A stretch of 46,070 nucleotides of DNA from JACNKV01 sp964422145 (GCA_964422145.1 CAYQZV010000017.1:1-46070); one strand, 5' to 3'. Shown: positions 36,501-44,829, numbered from the stretch's first letter. Translations and numbers: made by a program. Notes: generated from the letters alone by a model not told the origin.

Positions 36501-38174
36501 CGATTGAACCAGCGACCCGAACATTTCCCGCAATTCTTCAGGTTCATTTTGAGATAATTTTACTGGGGTAGACTCCTTGTCCGGATAAATGAGCAGCGTA
36601 TTATATCCTTTCATATCTCCGATGAGGAAAACGCTTTTTACCGCTTCAAAATCCTGAAACATATTCTCGATACGCTGAGGAGAAATGGTCTGTCCGCGGC
36701 TGTTTTTATAAATTTCTTTTTTCCGGTCTACGATAAAGTAATGCCCGTTTTTCTGACGAAAAATATCACCGGTATGAAACCAACCATTTTTCTTTGATGG
36801 TTTGACTGTTTCTCCGAAATATCCGTCTGAAATGTAGGATCCTTTTAGTAAAAGTTCTCCGTCATCCGCCAAGGATAATTCCACGCCGGGGAGAGACCGT
36901 CCAACCGAATTGATGACGTATTCTTCTTCCGGTGTCATAGTGATGCCGCCCGTTGCTTCGGTCATGCCGTACCCGCTAAGTAATTTCACTCCATTCTGTT
37001 GATAAAACTGGAAAATATCCGGGTCTAAGAATCCGGCGGCCGATAGACCAATCCGGAGTTTTCCTCCGGTCAATGTGTACAGTGTTTGTTTGGTTTGGTC
37101 CGGGCTTGCGGTCTCCAATGGAAGTTGAAGCCGAATTTGTTCATGAATTTGTATCCACCGTTTCGGAATACTGATAAACACGGTGGGTTTTGCGACGGTA
37201 AAATCTTTTAACAGCGTTTTGAACATGGTCGATTCGGCAAACGTATAGGTTGCGCCATGAAATACGGACCCCATCAATTCTAAATATCGTCCGAATGTAT
37301 GATATAATGGAAGATAAGATAGAAAAACATCATTCGGATTAAGACTCGGAATGGCTATTGCACGAGCAAACCGTTTTGAAATAATGTTAGTTTGTGTAAA
37401 AATGATTCCTTTTGGATTATCGGTTGTACCGGACGTGTACATGACTGTAGCAATGTCATCCATCTCGGTACGTGAAAGCCGCTCATTGACAGTCTGTTGA
37501 TCCTTTGAACTGCCTAACCCAAGAAATGAATTCCAAGAAAATGAATGCGCCGGGGAAGAGGGTGATTTAGGAAAAGGAATCACCGATGACAAAGATAGTT
37601 TATCAGAGAGCTGTTCAAACAGAACTGAAGTAGGTGTTCCGCCGATAAACAGATTGGTTATCCCAGCATGGTTTAAAATGTAGCCCAAATGCTGAAGGTT
37701 GGCGTTTGCAGGGATCGGGACAACACGGATACCGAACGCCAAACAGGTTAAATCTAAAAGAGCTCCTTCTAAACAATTCGGTGAAAAAATACCGATGACC
37801 GGTTGATCGACATCTTTTGTCAAATTGATGAGTGAACGGCCGATTTCTTGAATACGGTCCCAAACCTCTTTATATGTAAACGATGTTAATTCCTGATTCT
37901 TGATCGTCTGGAACAGAGGTTTATCCGGATATTTATCAACTCTTTGAGCGATCATCTTGCCTGTATGAAACCCGGATGAGTGCAGCAAGTTTACCAGCAA
38001 ATTATACCATTCATCCTGTTGATCCTTATCCGTGAAGAGACGATTAATTTCAGAATAATGCCCTAATTGAAGAAACGAGTGGGCATCTTCACAATTAAGC
38101 GATGATGTTAATAACGATTTCGCTTCTTCAATGAGTTGTCCCGGTGAACGGTTTATGATTCGTTCTTTTACCAT
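33573..38174 (-). CDS. Giant acyl-CoA-ligase-like / helical-repeat / kinase-like / GNAT fusion protein
   Basis: The 1533-residue product joins several parts. Residues about 70-600 are an AMP-forming ligase of the long-chain acyl-CoA synthetase type: YTSGTTDNPKG at 246-256, GYGMTEATGG at 401-410, HTGD at 467-470, DRKKEIYKNSRGQTISP at 483-499, and ELTPKSTYKRKQI at 585-597 with the C-terminal catalytic lysine region. Residues about 610-1000 are mostly helical, partly repeat-like (ALTALNYLFQTLEHANPDIQSLAIKLL). About 1005-1190 have weak protein-kinase/phosphotransferase-like features (YTEEYIQGETL, PTPTNLVI, VSISDRR). About 1400-1533 resemble a GNAT acyltransferase (IEKIVVRPTYRKRLLSTQLL, FYKHGFK). 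A ligase plus acyltransferase on one chain suggests it activates an acyl group and transfers it, but substrate and acceptor are unknown. No start alternative is needed; it converges on aspS eight bases away. Confidence 0.8.
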   Translation of the reverse strand: MVKERIINRSPGQLIEEAKSLLTSSLNCEDAHSFLQLGHYSEINRLFTDKDQQDEWYNLLVNLLHSSGFHTGKMIAQRVDKYPDKPLFQTIKNQELTSFTYKEVWDRIQEIGRSLINLTKDVDQPVIGIFSPNCLEGALLDLTCLAFGIRVVPIPANANLQHLGYILNHAGITNLFIGGTPTSVLFEQLSDKLSLSSVIPFPKSPSSPAHSFSWNSFLGLGSSKDQQTVNERLSRTEMDDIATVMYTSGTTDNPKGIIFTQTNIISKRFARAIAIPSLNPNDVFLSYLPLYHTFGRYLELMGSVFHGATYTFAESTMFKTLLKDFTVAKPTVFISIPKRWIQIHEQIRLQLPLETASPDQTKQTLYTLTGGKLRIGLSAAGFLDPDIFQFYQQNGVKLLSGYGMTEATGGITMTPEEEYVINSVGRSLPGVELSLADDGELLLKGSYISDGYFGETVKPSKKNGWFHTGDIFRQKNGHYFIVDRKKEIYKNSRGQTISPQRIENMFQDFEAVKSVFLIGDMKGYNTLLIYPDKESTPVKLSQNEPEELREMFGSLVQSVNNFLSPFERIVNFAIIPRDFSAEQGELTPKSTYKRKQILENFEDVIQPMYEKHYIPIIHDEFEIRIPKWFIREKGVISTDIEWDGKKLSTGNEDVPLTIFCEENDRILFGEFQYFIPNKIIDIEEIIKSPELWLGNQKLINFLGTIVFRVTLDEASANIQVNFEQFPYAQQAIPVHFIEDIKSAIRKHHYSLQMLHQTGTILLHDDQYRALTALNYLFQTLEHANPDIQSLAIKLLMRTQTHPTSKIKVKSLEYLIPHISGELFLELLLKFCDTVQPFDIIEDMVVQTEYFSNTHFNAIIQYLESLRSNPSEIATTQNCLIEILLRAISQYGISHPTSYIWARAEIIFWRQNVFPEHIQTTASDALKTLYQGFHTWLGKNQPLAIDRDSGEEYTWDDVITFDSSVGDPHRKILLDAFHQTPLLREAVFLFSKRRLIQLDDILHRGIWISLIDNNHGKSIFRVLVQTRDGNSFNFVVNISDDLAPEFIQEEIQLLIITGSSNYGDKLVEDFGGYWPKFNLYTEEYIQGETLQVYLERNRAEIADEKAIDRWQMRWLHFIWNGLKAYLEFYKRSDYKLCIAKPTPTNLVIPEFDYTIGTRLVSISDRRPVDHFYTVMFDLYETYIRKTEEEFSGLHRMADWELVFTAVMEVFKVRKGIPLLNELAYDISQNKEVYERAEYLGLTAQRIEEFIDEIQPNGVLTKPVVFASLRYERWLNLNRKATIKARGTILQELYKEYRLKTLLKEYPETRIRFFRMTCFKHASPELNEVLIRLQKQLRSREVLLSELDSHLQLVIDSNNITEDERYFLTQLLFEHLDATQEGELISWELGDKGRLDLVSVVGDIHGDVFKIRPPFHPKEIANFHSILTQSHLSSRFQQNHEFLFIINQGNHLVGGIYWKEINPQIAYIEKIVVRPTYRKRLLSTQLLNELFNRLRNRRYEFVTVGFFQAGLFYKHGFKIDKKFGGLVKSLHLDSD

Positions 38175-38246
38175 GCTGTGCTAAAATTACGGATGAAGTT
38201 ACATTTGAATCCTGATTTTGTGAATGAAATCGTAGAAATTTCTAAT

Positions 38247-38266
38247 AATCCAATTCTAATTGGATT
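38247..38266. promoter_or_regulatory. 20-bp perfect inverted repeat, possible operator
   Basis: AATCCAATT, a two-base centre CT, and AATTGGATT form a perfect inverted repeat with nine-base arms. It lies in the 216-base gap between the divergent fusion-protein gene and ileS, 72 bases upstream of the former. Size and symmetry fit a dimeric repressor site (TetR/MarR/GntR-sized); the regulator is not in the window. Confidence 0.5.
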
Positions 38267-38319
38267 TTCAATATCATACGTTGTCTTGAAAAAGTAATTT
38301 ATTAGATGAAAACACATCG

Positions 38320-38350
38320 TTGGTAAAGACCTCATTTACAAGTAAATTTA
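38320..38350 (+). promoter_or_regulatory. Predicted -33/-7 promoter for ileS
   Basis: TTG at 38320-38322, 20 bases, then TAAATTTA at 38343-38350, 40 bases before the ileS ATG. The segment 38339-38360 shares CAAGTAAATT, two variable bases, and GGTTCGTATT with the parA promoter. Confidence 0.55.
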
Positions 38351-38390
38351 GGTTCGTATTAAAATTAATTTTGATGATTTTCCTAAGCAT

Positions 38391-41300
38391 ATGAAAATAA
38401 AAAAAGTAGATTCGAAAATTGACTTCGTGAAGATGGAACACCAGATTCTGGATTACTGGGAACAGAACGGGACATTCCAAAAATTGGTAGAGCAAAATAA
38501 AGATAAGCCAAAATGGAGTTTTATTGACGGACCGATCACCGCAAATAATCCGATGGGCGTGCATCATGCCTGGGGTCGAACGTTAAAAGATCTGATTCAG
38601 AGATATAAAGCAATGACCGGACACCAGCTTCGGTACCAGAACGGGTTTGATTGTCAGGGATTATGGGTTGAGATTGAAGTCGAGAAGGAATTAGGCTTTC
38701 ATACCAAACGTGAAGTGGAAGAATTCGGTATCGAAAAATTTGTTGAATTATGTAAAGAAAGAGTTCAGAAATATTCAGGAATCCAAACAGAACAGTCCAA
38801 AAGACTCGGATATTGGATGGATTGGGATAATTCATATTTTACCATGTCCGATGAAAATAATTATACGATATGGGCATTTTTAAAGAAGTTATTCGAAAAA
38901 GGTAAAATTTATCGCGGAAAAGATGTGGTCCCATGGTCGGGAAGATCAGGGACATCATACTCGCAAATGGAGATCATCGAGGGACGGAAATTGGTGGCGC
39001 ATGACTCGATCTTTGTGCGATTCCCGTTGAAAAACCGTGAGAACGAATTTCTTCTGGTTTGGACGACAACGCCGTGGACGTTAACATCCAACGTAGCAGC
39101 CGCTGTGAATAAAAACTTGAATTATCTGAAAGTCAAAGCGGTTGACGGTTCATTCTATTATTTTGCAGAAGAAAATTTAAAATACCAACGCTTAGACAAA
39201 CAGTTCAAAGAGAAAAAGCAATGGGTAGAGGGCGTTCCGAAGCTCAAGACAATCGAGCAAATTTTTAAAGAGCACGGCGGATTTACAATTGAATCCACGC
39301 TGAAAGGCGAGGAGATGATCGGGTGGGAATATGAAGGTCCTTACGATCATTTTGAAGCACAGCAGACCGAGAGTGGTTATCCATTTGTGGATGATAACCT
39401 TAAGAAAACCAGCGTATCCTGTCATAAAGTGATTGACGGCGGAAAAGATGATATTGGCAATGATATCGTTGTTGCCGGTGAGGGAACTGGTATTGTTCAT
39501 ATCGCACCCGGCTGCGGGGACGTGGATCATGTCATTGGCAAAAAACTGGGTCTCGTAAATATTGCACCGCTGGATGAAAGTTCATGCTTTATCGAAGGAT
39601 TTGGCGATCTGACCGGTTTGAGTGCCACGGATGAGAAAACAAAAGATCAGATCATCGCCGATCTAAAAGACCGGAAGATTTTAATCCACGTCGAAAAATA
39701 TCCACATATTTATCCGCATTGCTGGCGGTCAGGAGATGAATTGGTTTTTCGGATCGTTGACGAATGGTACATCAACATGGATTGGCGCGATCAGATTAAA
39801 AAAGTCGTCGGAGATATCAATTGGATTCCGGATTGGGGCTATGACCGTGAGATGGAATGGCTCAGCAATATGGGCGACTGGATGATCTCAAAGAAACGGT
39901 TTTGGGGACTTGCTTTGCCGATTTGGACATTTGAAGACGGATCGTTTTATGTTGTTGGATCGAAAGAGGAATTGAAAGAATTAGCCATTGAAGGCTGGGA
40001 TGAGTTTGAAGGTAACAGTCCGCACAGACCATGGATCGATAAAGTAAAGATCCGTCATCCTGAAACAGGATTGGTAGGTTCTCGTATTTTAGATGTGGGT
40101 AATCCATGGCTGGATGCCGGAATTGTGCCCTATTCTACGTTGAATTACACAAGCGATCGTGAACATTGGAATGATTGGTTTCCCGCTGAATTTATCACAG
40201 AGTGCTTCCCGGGTCAGTTCAGAAATTGGTTCTATTCTCTGCTCGCAATGTCTGCATTGTTAGAGGAGAAAGCTCCGTTCAAAACGTTGTTGGGGCATGC
40301 ATTGGTTAAAGATGAAACCGGCAGGGATATGCATAAATCCTGGGGGAATGCGATCTGGTTTGACGATGCAGCGGAAAAAATGGGTGTCGATGTGATGCGG
40401 TGGCTGTACATCCATCAAAATGTGGAACATAATTTACTCTTCGGATATGGTCCAGCAAATGAGATTCGGAAAAAACTGCTGACTTTATGGAATTCCTACT
40501 CATTTTTCTCCACCTATGCAGCCGTGGACGGTTTTGATCCTGCAGCTTCATCGGTGAAAGAAGAGGACTTAAGTATTTTAGACCGCTGGATACGATCCAA
40601 GATGCATGAACTTATTCGTGATGCGCATTCCGCTTTTGAAGTGTACCGCGTAGATAAATTTATGCGTAAAGTGGAGCATTTTCTTGAGGATCTCTCTAAT
40701 TGGTATATTCGCAGAAACCGCAGGCGTTTTTGGAAAAGCGATAATGATTCAGACAAACTTGCCGCCTATCATACGCTCTATGAAGTGTTGCTGAACACAG
40801 TCAAACTGTTAGCTCCGATGCTCCCGTTCATTACAGAAAAAATGTATCAAAACCTGAAATCTGCATACGGAAAAGAAAGTGTTCATCTATGTGAATATCC
40901 CACCGCAGAACCCACGTTTATTGATGACGTTTTAATGCGTCAGGTGGATGCACAGAAAAAACTGGTTGAACTGGGAAGGTCTGCCAGAAATAAGGCAAAT
41001 CTTAAAATCAGGCAGCCGCTTCAAACAATAAAGTATCACATTAAAAATAATGCTATATCAGACTTTATATTAGAATATAGAGCAGTTATATTAGATGAAT
41101 TAAATGTGAAGACGATTGAGGAATCTTCCGATCCGTTGGACTTGATTATTTACAATGTCAAACCCAATTTACCTGTCCTTGGGCAGAAGTACGGAAGGTA
41201 TTTAAATGTGATACAATTGCAATTGAAAGAGATGAATGGAAGCGAGATTATCTCCACGTTGCAAACGGCAAAAGAACTGATTTTGGAGGATGGAGAACAA

Positions 41301-41675
41301 ACATTCACATTATCGTGGGAAGACCTGTTAGTCACCAAAGAATCACCGGAAGGATACTCATCCGCATCGGATGAAGGCATTACGGTGGCGTTGGAGACAG
41401 CATTAACCGAAGAATTGAAACAAGAAGGGATCGTACGTGATGTGATCCGTCAAGTTCAGATCATGCGGAAAGAAGCTAATTTTGCCGTAGAAGACCGGAT
41501 ACAAATTCATGGTTCATTCCCGGGTGAAATTGATACCGCCATCCAAACACACTTGGAATATTTTTGCAACGAAACTTTAACCACCTTAATCGAACCTGAA
41601 TTTCAGGAAGGTGAATATCATACGACATTTAATCTGAGAGGTGAATCGGTCACTCTCGGGCTAAAACGTACTTAA
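38391..41675 (+). CDS. ileS: Isoleucyl-tRNA synthetase with altered HIGH and KMSKS motifs
   Basis: The 1094-residue product is a class I IleRS: Rossmann core, CP1 editing domain (about residues 190-420; WTTTPWTLTSNVA and GTGIVHIAPGCGDVD are editing-site motifs), and a helical anticodon domain. In place of HIGH it has GVHH (56-59, in NNPMGVHHAWG), and in place of KMSKS it has MHKSW (647-651, in GRDMHKSWGNA). These look like consistent features of a divergent bacterial IleRS subfamily, not damage, since everything around them is intact and it is the only IleRS seen here. It charges tRNA-Ile with editing of valine. The start ATG follows a weak CCTAAGCAT context. The gene heads the housekeeping run to rluD. 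Confidence 0.93.
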   Translation: MKIKKVDSKIDFVKMEHQILDYWEQNGTFQKLVEQNKDKPKWSFIDGPITANNPMGVHHAWGRTLKDLIQRYKAMTGHQLRYQNGFDCQGLWVEIEVEKELGFHTKREVEEFGIEKFVELCKERVQKYSGIQTEQSKRLGYWMDWDNSYFTMSDENNYTIWAFLKKLFEKGKIYRGKDVVPWSGRSGTSYSQMEIIEGRKLVAHDSIFVRFPLKNRENEFLLVWTTTPWTLTSNVAAAVNKNLNYLKVKAVDGSFYYFAEENLKYQRLDKQFKEKKQWVEGVPKLKTIEQIFKEHGGFTIESTLKGEEMIGWEYEGPYDHFEAQQTESGYPFVDDNLKKTSVSCHKVIDGGKDDIGNDIVVAGEGTGIVHIAPGCGDVDHVIGKKLGLVNIAPLDESSCFIEGFGDLTGLSATDEKTKDQIIADLKDRKILIHVEKYPHIYPHCWRSGDELVFRIVDEWYINMDWRDQIKKVVGDINWIPDWGYDREMEWLSNMGDWMISKKRFWGLALPIWTFEDGSFYVVGSKEELKELAIEGWDEFEGNSPHRPWIDKVKIRHPETGLVGSRILDVGNPWLDAGIVPYSTLNYTSDREHWNDWFPAEFITECFPGQFRNWFYSLLAMSALLEEKAPFKTLLGHALVKDETGRDMHKSWGNAIWFDDAAEKMGVDVMRWLYIHQNVEHNLLFGYGPANEIRKKLLTLWNSYSFFSTYAAVDGFDPAASSVKEEDLSILDRWIRSKMHELIRDAHSAFEVYRVDKFMRKVEHFLEDLSNWYIRRNRRRFWKSDNDSDKLAAYHTLYEVLLNTVKLLAPMLPFITEKMYQNLKSAYGKESVHLCEYPTAEPTFIDDVLMRQVDAQKKLVELGRSARNKANLKIRQPLQTIKYHIKNNAISDFILEYRAVILDELNVKTIEESSDPLDLIIYNVKPNLPVLGQKYGRYLNVIQLQLKEMNGSEIISTLQTAKELILEDGEQTFTLSWEDLLVTKESPEGYSSASDEGITVALETALTEELKQEGIVRDVIRQVQIMRKEANFAVEDRIQIHGSFPGEIDTAIQTHLEYFCNETLTTLIEPEFQEGEYHTTFNLRGESVTLGLKRT

Positions 41676-41692
41676 CATAGACGAGGAAAAAC

Positions 41693-42091
41693 ATGGCTAC
41701 GAAAAAGAAATATACAAAAGCTGAATTGAATAAATTCCGGAAAATTATTCTAGAGAAAATGGATGCTGCTGTCAAAGATACCGAAAGTATCAAAGAATCC
41801 ATGGGAAATAATTTTTCATCAGATGCTGGATTATCCCCGGACTCCGTGTACAGCGTGCACATGGCTGATGCCGGAACCGATTCTCATGAAAGAGAGAAGA
41901 GTTATCTGTTTATGGCACGGGAGAATACCTACTACCGTAATTTAGAAGTAGCGCTGGAACGCATCGATCGCGGTGAGTTTGGTGTATGCGTTCTCTGTGA
42001 GGAATTAATCCCAATGGAAAGAATGGAAGAAGTTCCCAATGCTACCAAATGTGTCGGCTGTAAAACAAAGGAAAAATTGAATCTTATATGA
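41693..42091 (+). CDS. DksA/TraR family zinc-finger protein
   Basis: The 132-residue product has an N-terminal helical hairpin region and a C-terminal C4 zinc finger (VCVLCEELIPMERMEEVPNATKCVGCKTKE, with CVLC and CVGC pairs) typical of DksA/TraR proteins. Such proteins enter the RNA polymerase secondary channel or act as small regulators near lspA/ileS. The acidic tip residues of true DksA (two Asp at the coiled-coil tip) are not obvious. It overlaps lspA by four bases (ATGA). Confidence 0.88.
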   Translation: MATKKKYTKAELNKFRKIILEKMDAAVKDTESIKESMGNNFSSDAGLSPDSVYSVHMADAGTDSHEREKSYLFMARENTYYRNLEVALERIDRGEFGVCVLCEELIPMERMEEVPNATKCVGCKTKEKLNLI

Positions 42092-42561
42092 TCGTTGTTG
42101 TTATCACTGCTGTTGTGATCATCCTTGATCAGGTCACAAAAATACTCGTACGCCAAAATCTTGTGGTGAACCGTGATTCTGTTCCGGTCATCGATGATTT
42201 TTTCCATCTGACACATGTAGCAAATGACGGCATGGCGTTCGGGATCAATTTTGAAGGTGGTATTTATATCTTCACAGCTGCCTCCATATTGATGACCATT
42301 TTTTTGTTTTTCTATTTATGGAATGTAAGAAATTCATCCTTGTTGTTGAGAAGTGCACTTGCCTTGATCCTCGGTGGGGCAATTGGAAATTTGATCGATC
42401 GTGTGCTGTTCAAAGAGGTGACCGATTTCTTCCACTTCATTTTTGGTAATTATGATTGGTATATTTTCAATATTGCTGATTCTGCAGTAACCATTGGTAT
42501 GATTTTATTTTTAATTTACACTATCTTTTTAGAACCGAAAGAGAATTCTGAACCTGCTTGA
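42088..42561 (+). CDS. lspA: Lipoprotein signal peptidase (signal peptidase II)
   Basis: The 157-residue product has four membrane helices and the family motifs: DQVTKILV near the start, ANDGMAFG (usually NxGAAFG), and the catalytic aspartates in GNLIDRV and NIADSAVTIG. It cleaves lipoprotein signal peptides in the inner membrane. Start overlaps dksA-like stop (ATGA) and end overlaps rluD start (TTGA), indicating coupled translation. Confidence 0.95.
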   Translation: MIVVVITAVVIILDQVTKILVRQNLVVNRDSVPVIDDFFHLTHVANDGMAFGINFEGGIYIFTAASILMTIFLFFYLWNVRNSSLLLRSALALILGGAIGNLIDRVLFKEVTDFFHFIFGNYDWYIFNIADSAVTIGMILFLIYTIFLEPKENSEPA

Positions 42562-43523
42562 CAGAAAAAACCTTTACTTCAGAAATTGACGGTACTCGTC
42601 TCGATCAATTTCTAACCGACCGACTCGATTCACTGTCCCGAACAAGAATAAAACGGCTTATTCTTGCCGGGATGGTCACCGTCAACAACCGATCCGAAAA
42701 ACCCGGATATCGGATAGAAGCATCCGATATTGTCACCATCCAAATTCCAGAGGATACGCGAATACCGAATCATATTGAACCGGAAAATATTCCACTGGAT
42801 GTTTTGTATGAAGATGAGTCTATCCTTGCTGTCAATAAACCGCCGGGATTGGTTGTTCATCCAGGAGCCGGGCGTCAAACAGGGACACTCGCTCATGCAC
42901 TGCTTTATCATGTATCAACGTTATCTGATTTAAACGGTCCAGCAAGACCGGGCATTATTCATCGATTGGATATGGATACATCTGGAGTGATGGTGGTTGC
43001 CAAAACCAATCATGCACACCATCATTTAGCGAAACAATTTGAAGAGCGGACCGTAAAAAAACAATATACAGGAATCACGTGGGGTGAATGGAGAGATGCT
43101 TCCGGAACGATTGACAGAGCGATTCGCCGAAATCCCAATGATCCGACGTCGTATATCGTAAATGAAAATGGAAGAGAGGCTGTAACGCTTTATCAGGTTA
43201 AACAAACATTTCTGTACTTATCTTTAGTTCATTTTTTTCCAAAAACGGGAAGGACTCACCAAATTCGCGTCCATGCAGCGTACGAAAAACATCCGATTTT
43301 CGGTGATGATAAATATCAGGGCGGCTTTACAAAGGTGAAAGGATTTATCCCTGAAGTCTCAAAAAGATTGAAGATGATGCTAAAATCCATTCAGCGGCAC
43401 GCACTGCATGCCAGCCGATTGGAGATCATCCATCCAGAAACGGGAGAATCCTGCATGTTTACGTCACCGCTACCAAAGGATATGGAAACCGTCTTAAAGC
43501 AGCTGGAGCATGATCTTGTCTGA
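42558..43523 (+). CDS. rluD: RluD-type 23S rRNA pseudouridine synthase
   Basis: The 321-residue product starts at TTG overlapping the lspA stop by four bases. It has an S4 RNA-binding domain (about residues 11-60; TRLDQFLTDRLDSLSRTRIKRLI) and a pseudouridine synthase domain with the catalytic aspartate D138 in HRLDMDTSG. KTGRTHQIRVHAAY is the second conserved motif. RluA/C/D members differ in target; the combination S4 plus this length fits RluD (helix 69 of 23S rRNA), but C is not excluded. Confidence 0.9.
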   Translation: MTEKTFTSEIDGTRLDQFLTDRLDSLSRTRIKRLILAGMVTVNNRSEKPGYRIEASDIVTIQIPEDTRIPNHIEPENIPLDVLYEDESILAVNKPPGLVVHPGAGRQTGTLAHALLYHVSTLSDLNGPARPGIIHRLDMDTSGVMVVAKTNHAHHHLAKQFEERTVKKQYTGITWGEWRDASGTIDRAIRRNPNDPTSYIVNENGREAVTLYQVKQTFLYLSLVHFFPKTGRTHQIRVHAAYEKHPIFGDDKYQGGFTKVKGFIPEVSKRLKMMLKSIQRHALHASRLEIIHPETGESCMFTSPLPKDMETVLKQLEHDLV

Positions 43524-44442
43524 TTATATGATATCGGTCGTTGATGATTTCTTAGCGTATTTGGAAAAAGAGCGCGGGTATTCGAATTACACGATCCAAT
43601 CATATCGGAGAGATCTGGTGCGATTTATATCATTTTGTGACCAATATTACGGCAAGCATGTTCAAGATATGCGCCAGATTGATAAATTGACGATCCGTCA
43701 TTTTTTGGGAAATGAATTTGAGAAGGGATTATCCAGCAAAACAGTTGCAAGAAGATTAGCCACGATCAAATCGATGTATAAATATCTCATGCGTGCGGAA
43801 GTGGTAAATGATAATCCTTCTGCCTATGTAAAAACTCCAAAGACTGAGAAACTTCTTCCGGTTTATCTGAATGAGAAAACCATTGAAAAATTGATGGATA
43901 TCCCACCAAAGGATACTTTTATTGGTGCAAGAGATAGTGCTATTTTGGAACTTTTGTACAGTACGGGAATCCGCTTAGGCGAATTAGTCCAATTGAATAT
44001 TGGAGATATCGATTTTCAAAAAAAAATTGTGAAAGTAATGGGAAAAGGCGGCAAAGAAAGGTTGACTCCTTTTGGAAATCGTGCAAAAATTAGTATAGAG
44101 AATTTCCTGAATATGCGAGAAATTTGTTTACACTCTATACCCATCGATACTCCTCTGTTTATTACATCGAAAAATAAACGTCTTTCCAGAGATACCATCC
44201 AAAGGAATGTTCGTCGATATGTTAAAATGGTTGCCGAAGGAACGGGGCTTGGCCCGCATATCTTGCGTCATTCTTTTGCGACGCATCTGATGGATAGAGG
44301 AGCAGATATTCGAGCGGTTCAAGAGTTACTGGGTCATCGGAGTTTATCTTCGACACAAGTTTATACGCATATTCAACCGGAAAAAATGAAACGTATCCAT
44401 GAGCAGGCTCATCCGCATGGACAACGGTCTGCGAAGAAGTAA
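43510..44442 (+). CDS. xerD: Tyrosine recombinase XerC/XerD
   Basis: The 310-residue product has an N-terminal SAM-like core-binding domain (about residues 8-95) and a catalytic domain with the full active set: R155 (STGIRLGELV), K179, H250, R253 (HILRHSFATHL), H276 (LGHRSLSSTQ) and nucleophile Y285. Length and position fit a chromosomal dimer resolvase acting at dif, not a phage integrase. It is not flanked by phage genes or att-like repeats. XerC versus XerD cannot be settled by eye; the start overlaps rluD by 14 bases (ATG 43528 is an alternative). Confidence 0.92.
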   Translation: MILSDYMISVVDDFLAYLEKERGYSNYTIQSYRRDLVRFISFCDQYYGKHVQDMRQIDKLTIRHFLGNEFEKGLSSKTVARRLATIKSMYKYLMRAEVVNDNPSAYVKTPKTEKLLPVYLNEKTIEKLMDIPPKDTFIGARDSAILELLYSTGIRLGELVQLNIGDIDFQKKIVKVMGKGGKERLTPFGNRAKISIENFLNMREICLHSIPIDTPLFITSKNKRLSRDTIQRNVRRYVKMVAEGTGLGPHILRHSFATHLMDRGADIRAVQELLGHRSLSSTQVYTHIQPEKMKRIHEQAHPHGQRSAKK

Positions 44443-44482
44443 TGATGCACAAATCAACAATCAAATAACAAAAGGAATGACT

Positions 44483-44773
44483 ATGACAATTGAATTCACA
44501 GCAAGACATTTCCACGCGCCTGATAATCTTAAAGATTATGCCCATAATGAAGTACAACGCATTTATAAAGTATTTGATAGAGCAACACATTGTCATATTA
44601 TTTTAGCTCATGAGAATAACTTGTATACAACTGAAATTAATTTATCTGTACCTCAGAAAAATCTAAATGTAAAAGAGACAACTAATAATATTACAAAATC
44701 AATTGATAATGCTGTGAATAAAATGATAAAACGAGTGGAAAAGGTAAAAGGAAAAACCTATCACAACTCTTAA
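44483..44773 (+). CDS. Ribosome hibernation-promoting factor / RaiA family
   Basis: I place the start at ATG 44483, correctly spaced from AAAGGA (44471-44476); a longer frame from 44399 lies inside the xerD end and is unlikely. The 96-residue product (MTIEFTARHFHAPDNLKDYAHNEVQRI, ...ITKSIDNAVNKMIKRVEKVKGK) is a short HPF/YfiA-type protein. It would bind the 30S decoding region and store idle ribosomes. No long-form C-terminal dimerisation domain is present. Confidence 0.88.
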   Translation: MTIEFTARHFHAPDNLKDYAHNEVQRIYKVFDRATHCHIILAHENNLYTTEINLSVPQKNLNVKETTNNITKSIDNAVNKMIKRVEKVKGKTYHNS

Positions 44774-44829
44774 TTTATTTTAAGTAATTAAGACTTATTT
44801 AGTAGAGAATCCATAATTAATCACCGTAT

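Noticed and set aside
43510..44442. Integrase of a genomic island or phage
   Set aside because: The recombinase is embedded in a housekeeping operon, overlaps rluD, and has no tRNA, att-like repeat or phage gene next to it.
44399..44482. N-terminal extension of the HPF-like protein
   Set aside because: This stretch lies within the end of xerD, does not match the family, and the Shine-Dalgarno sequence points to ATG 44483.
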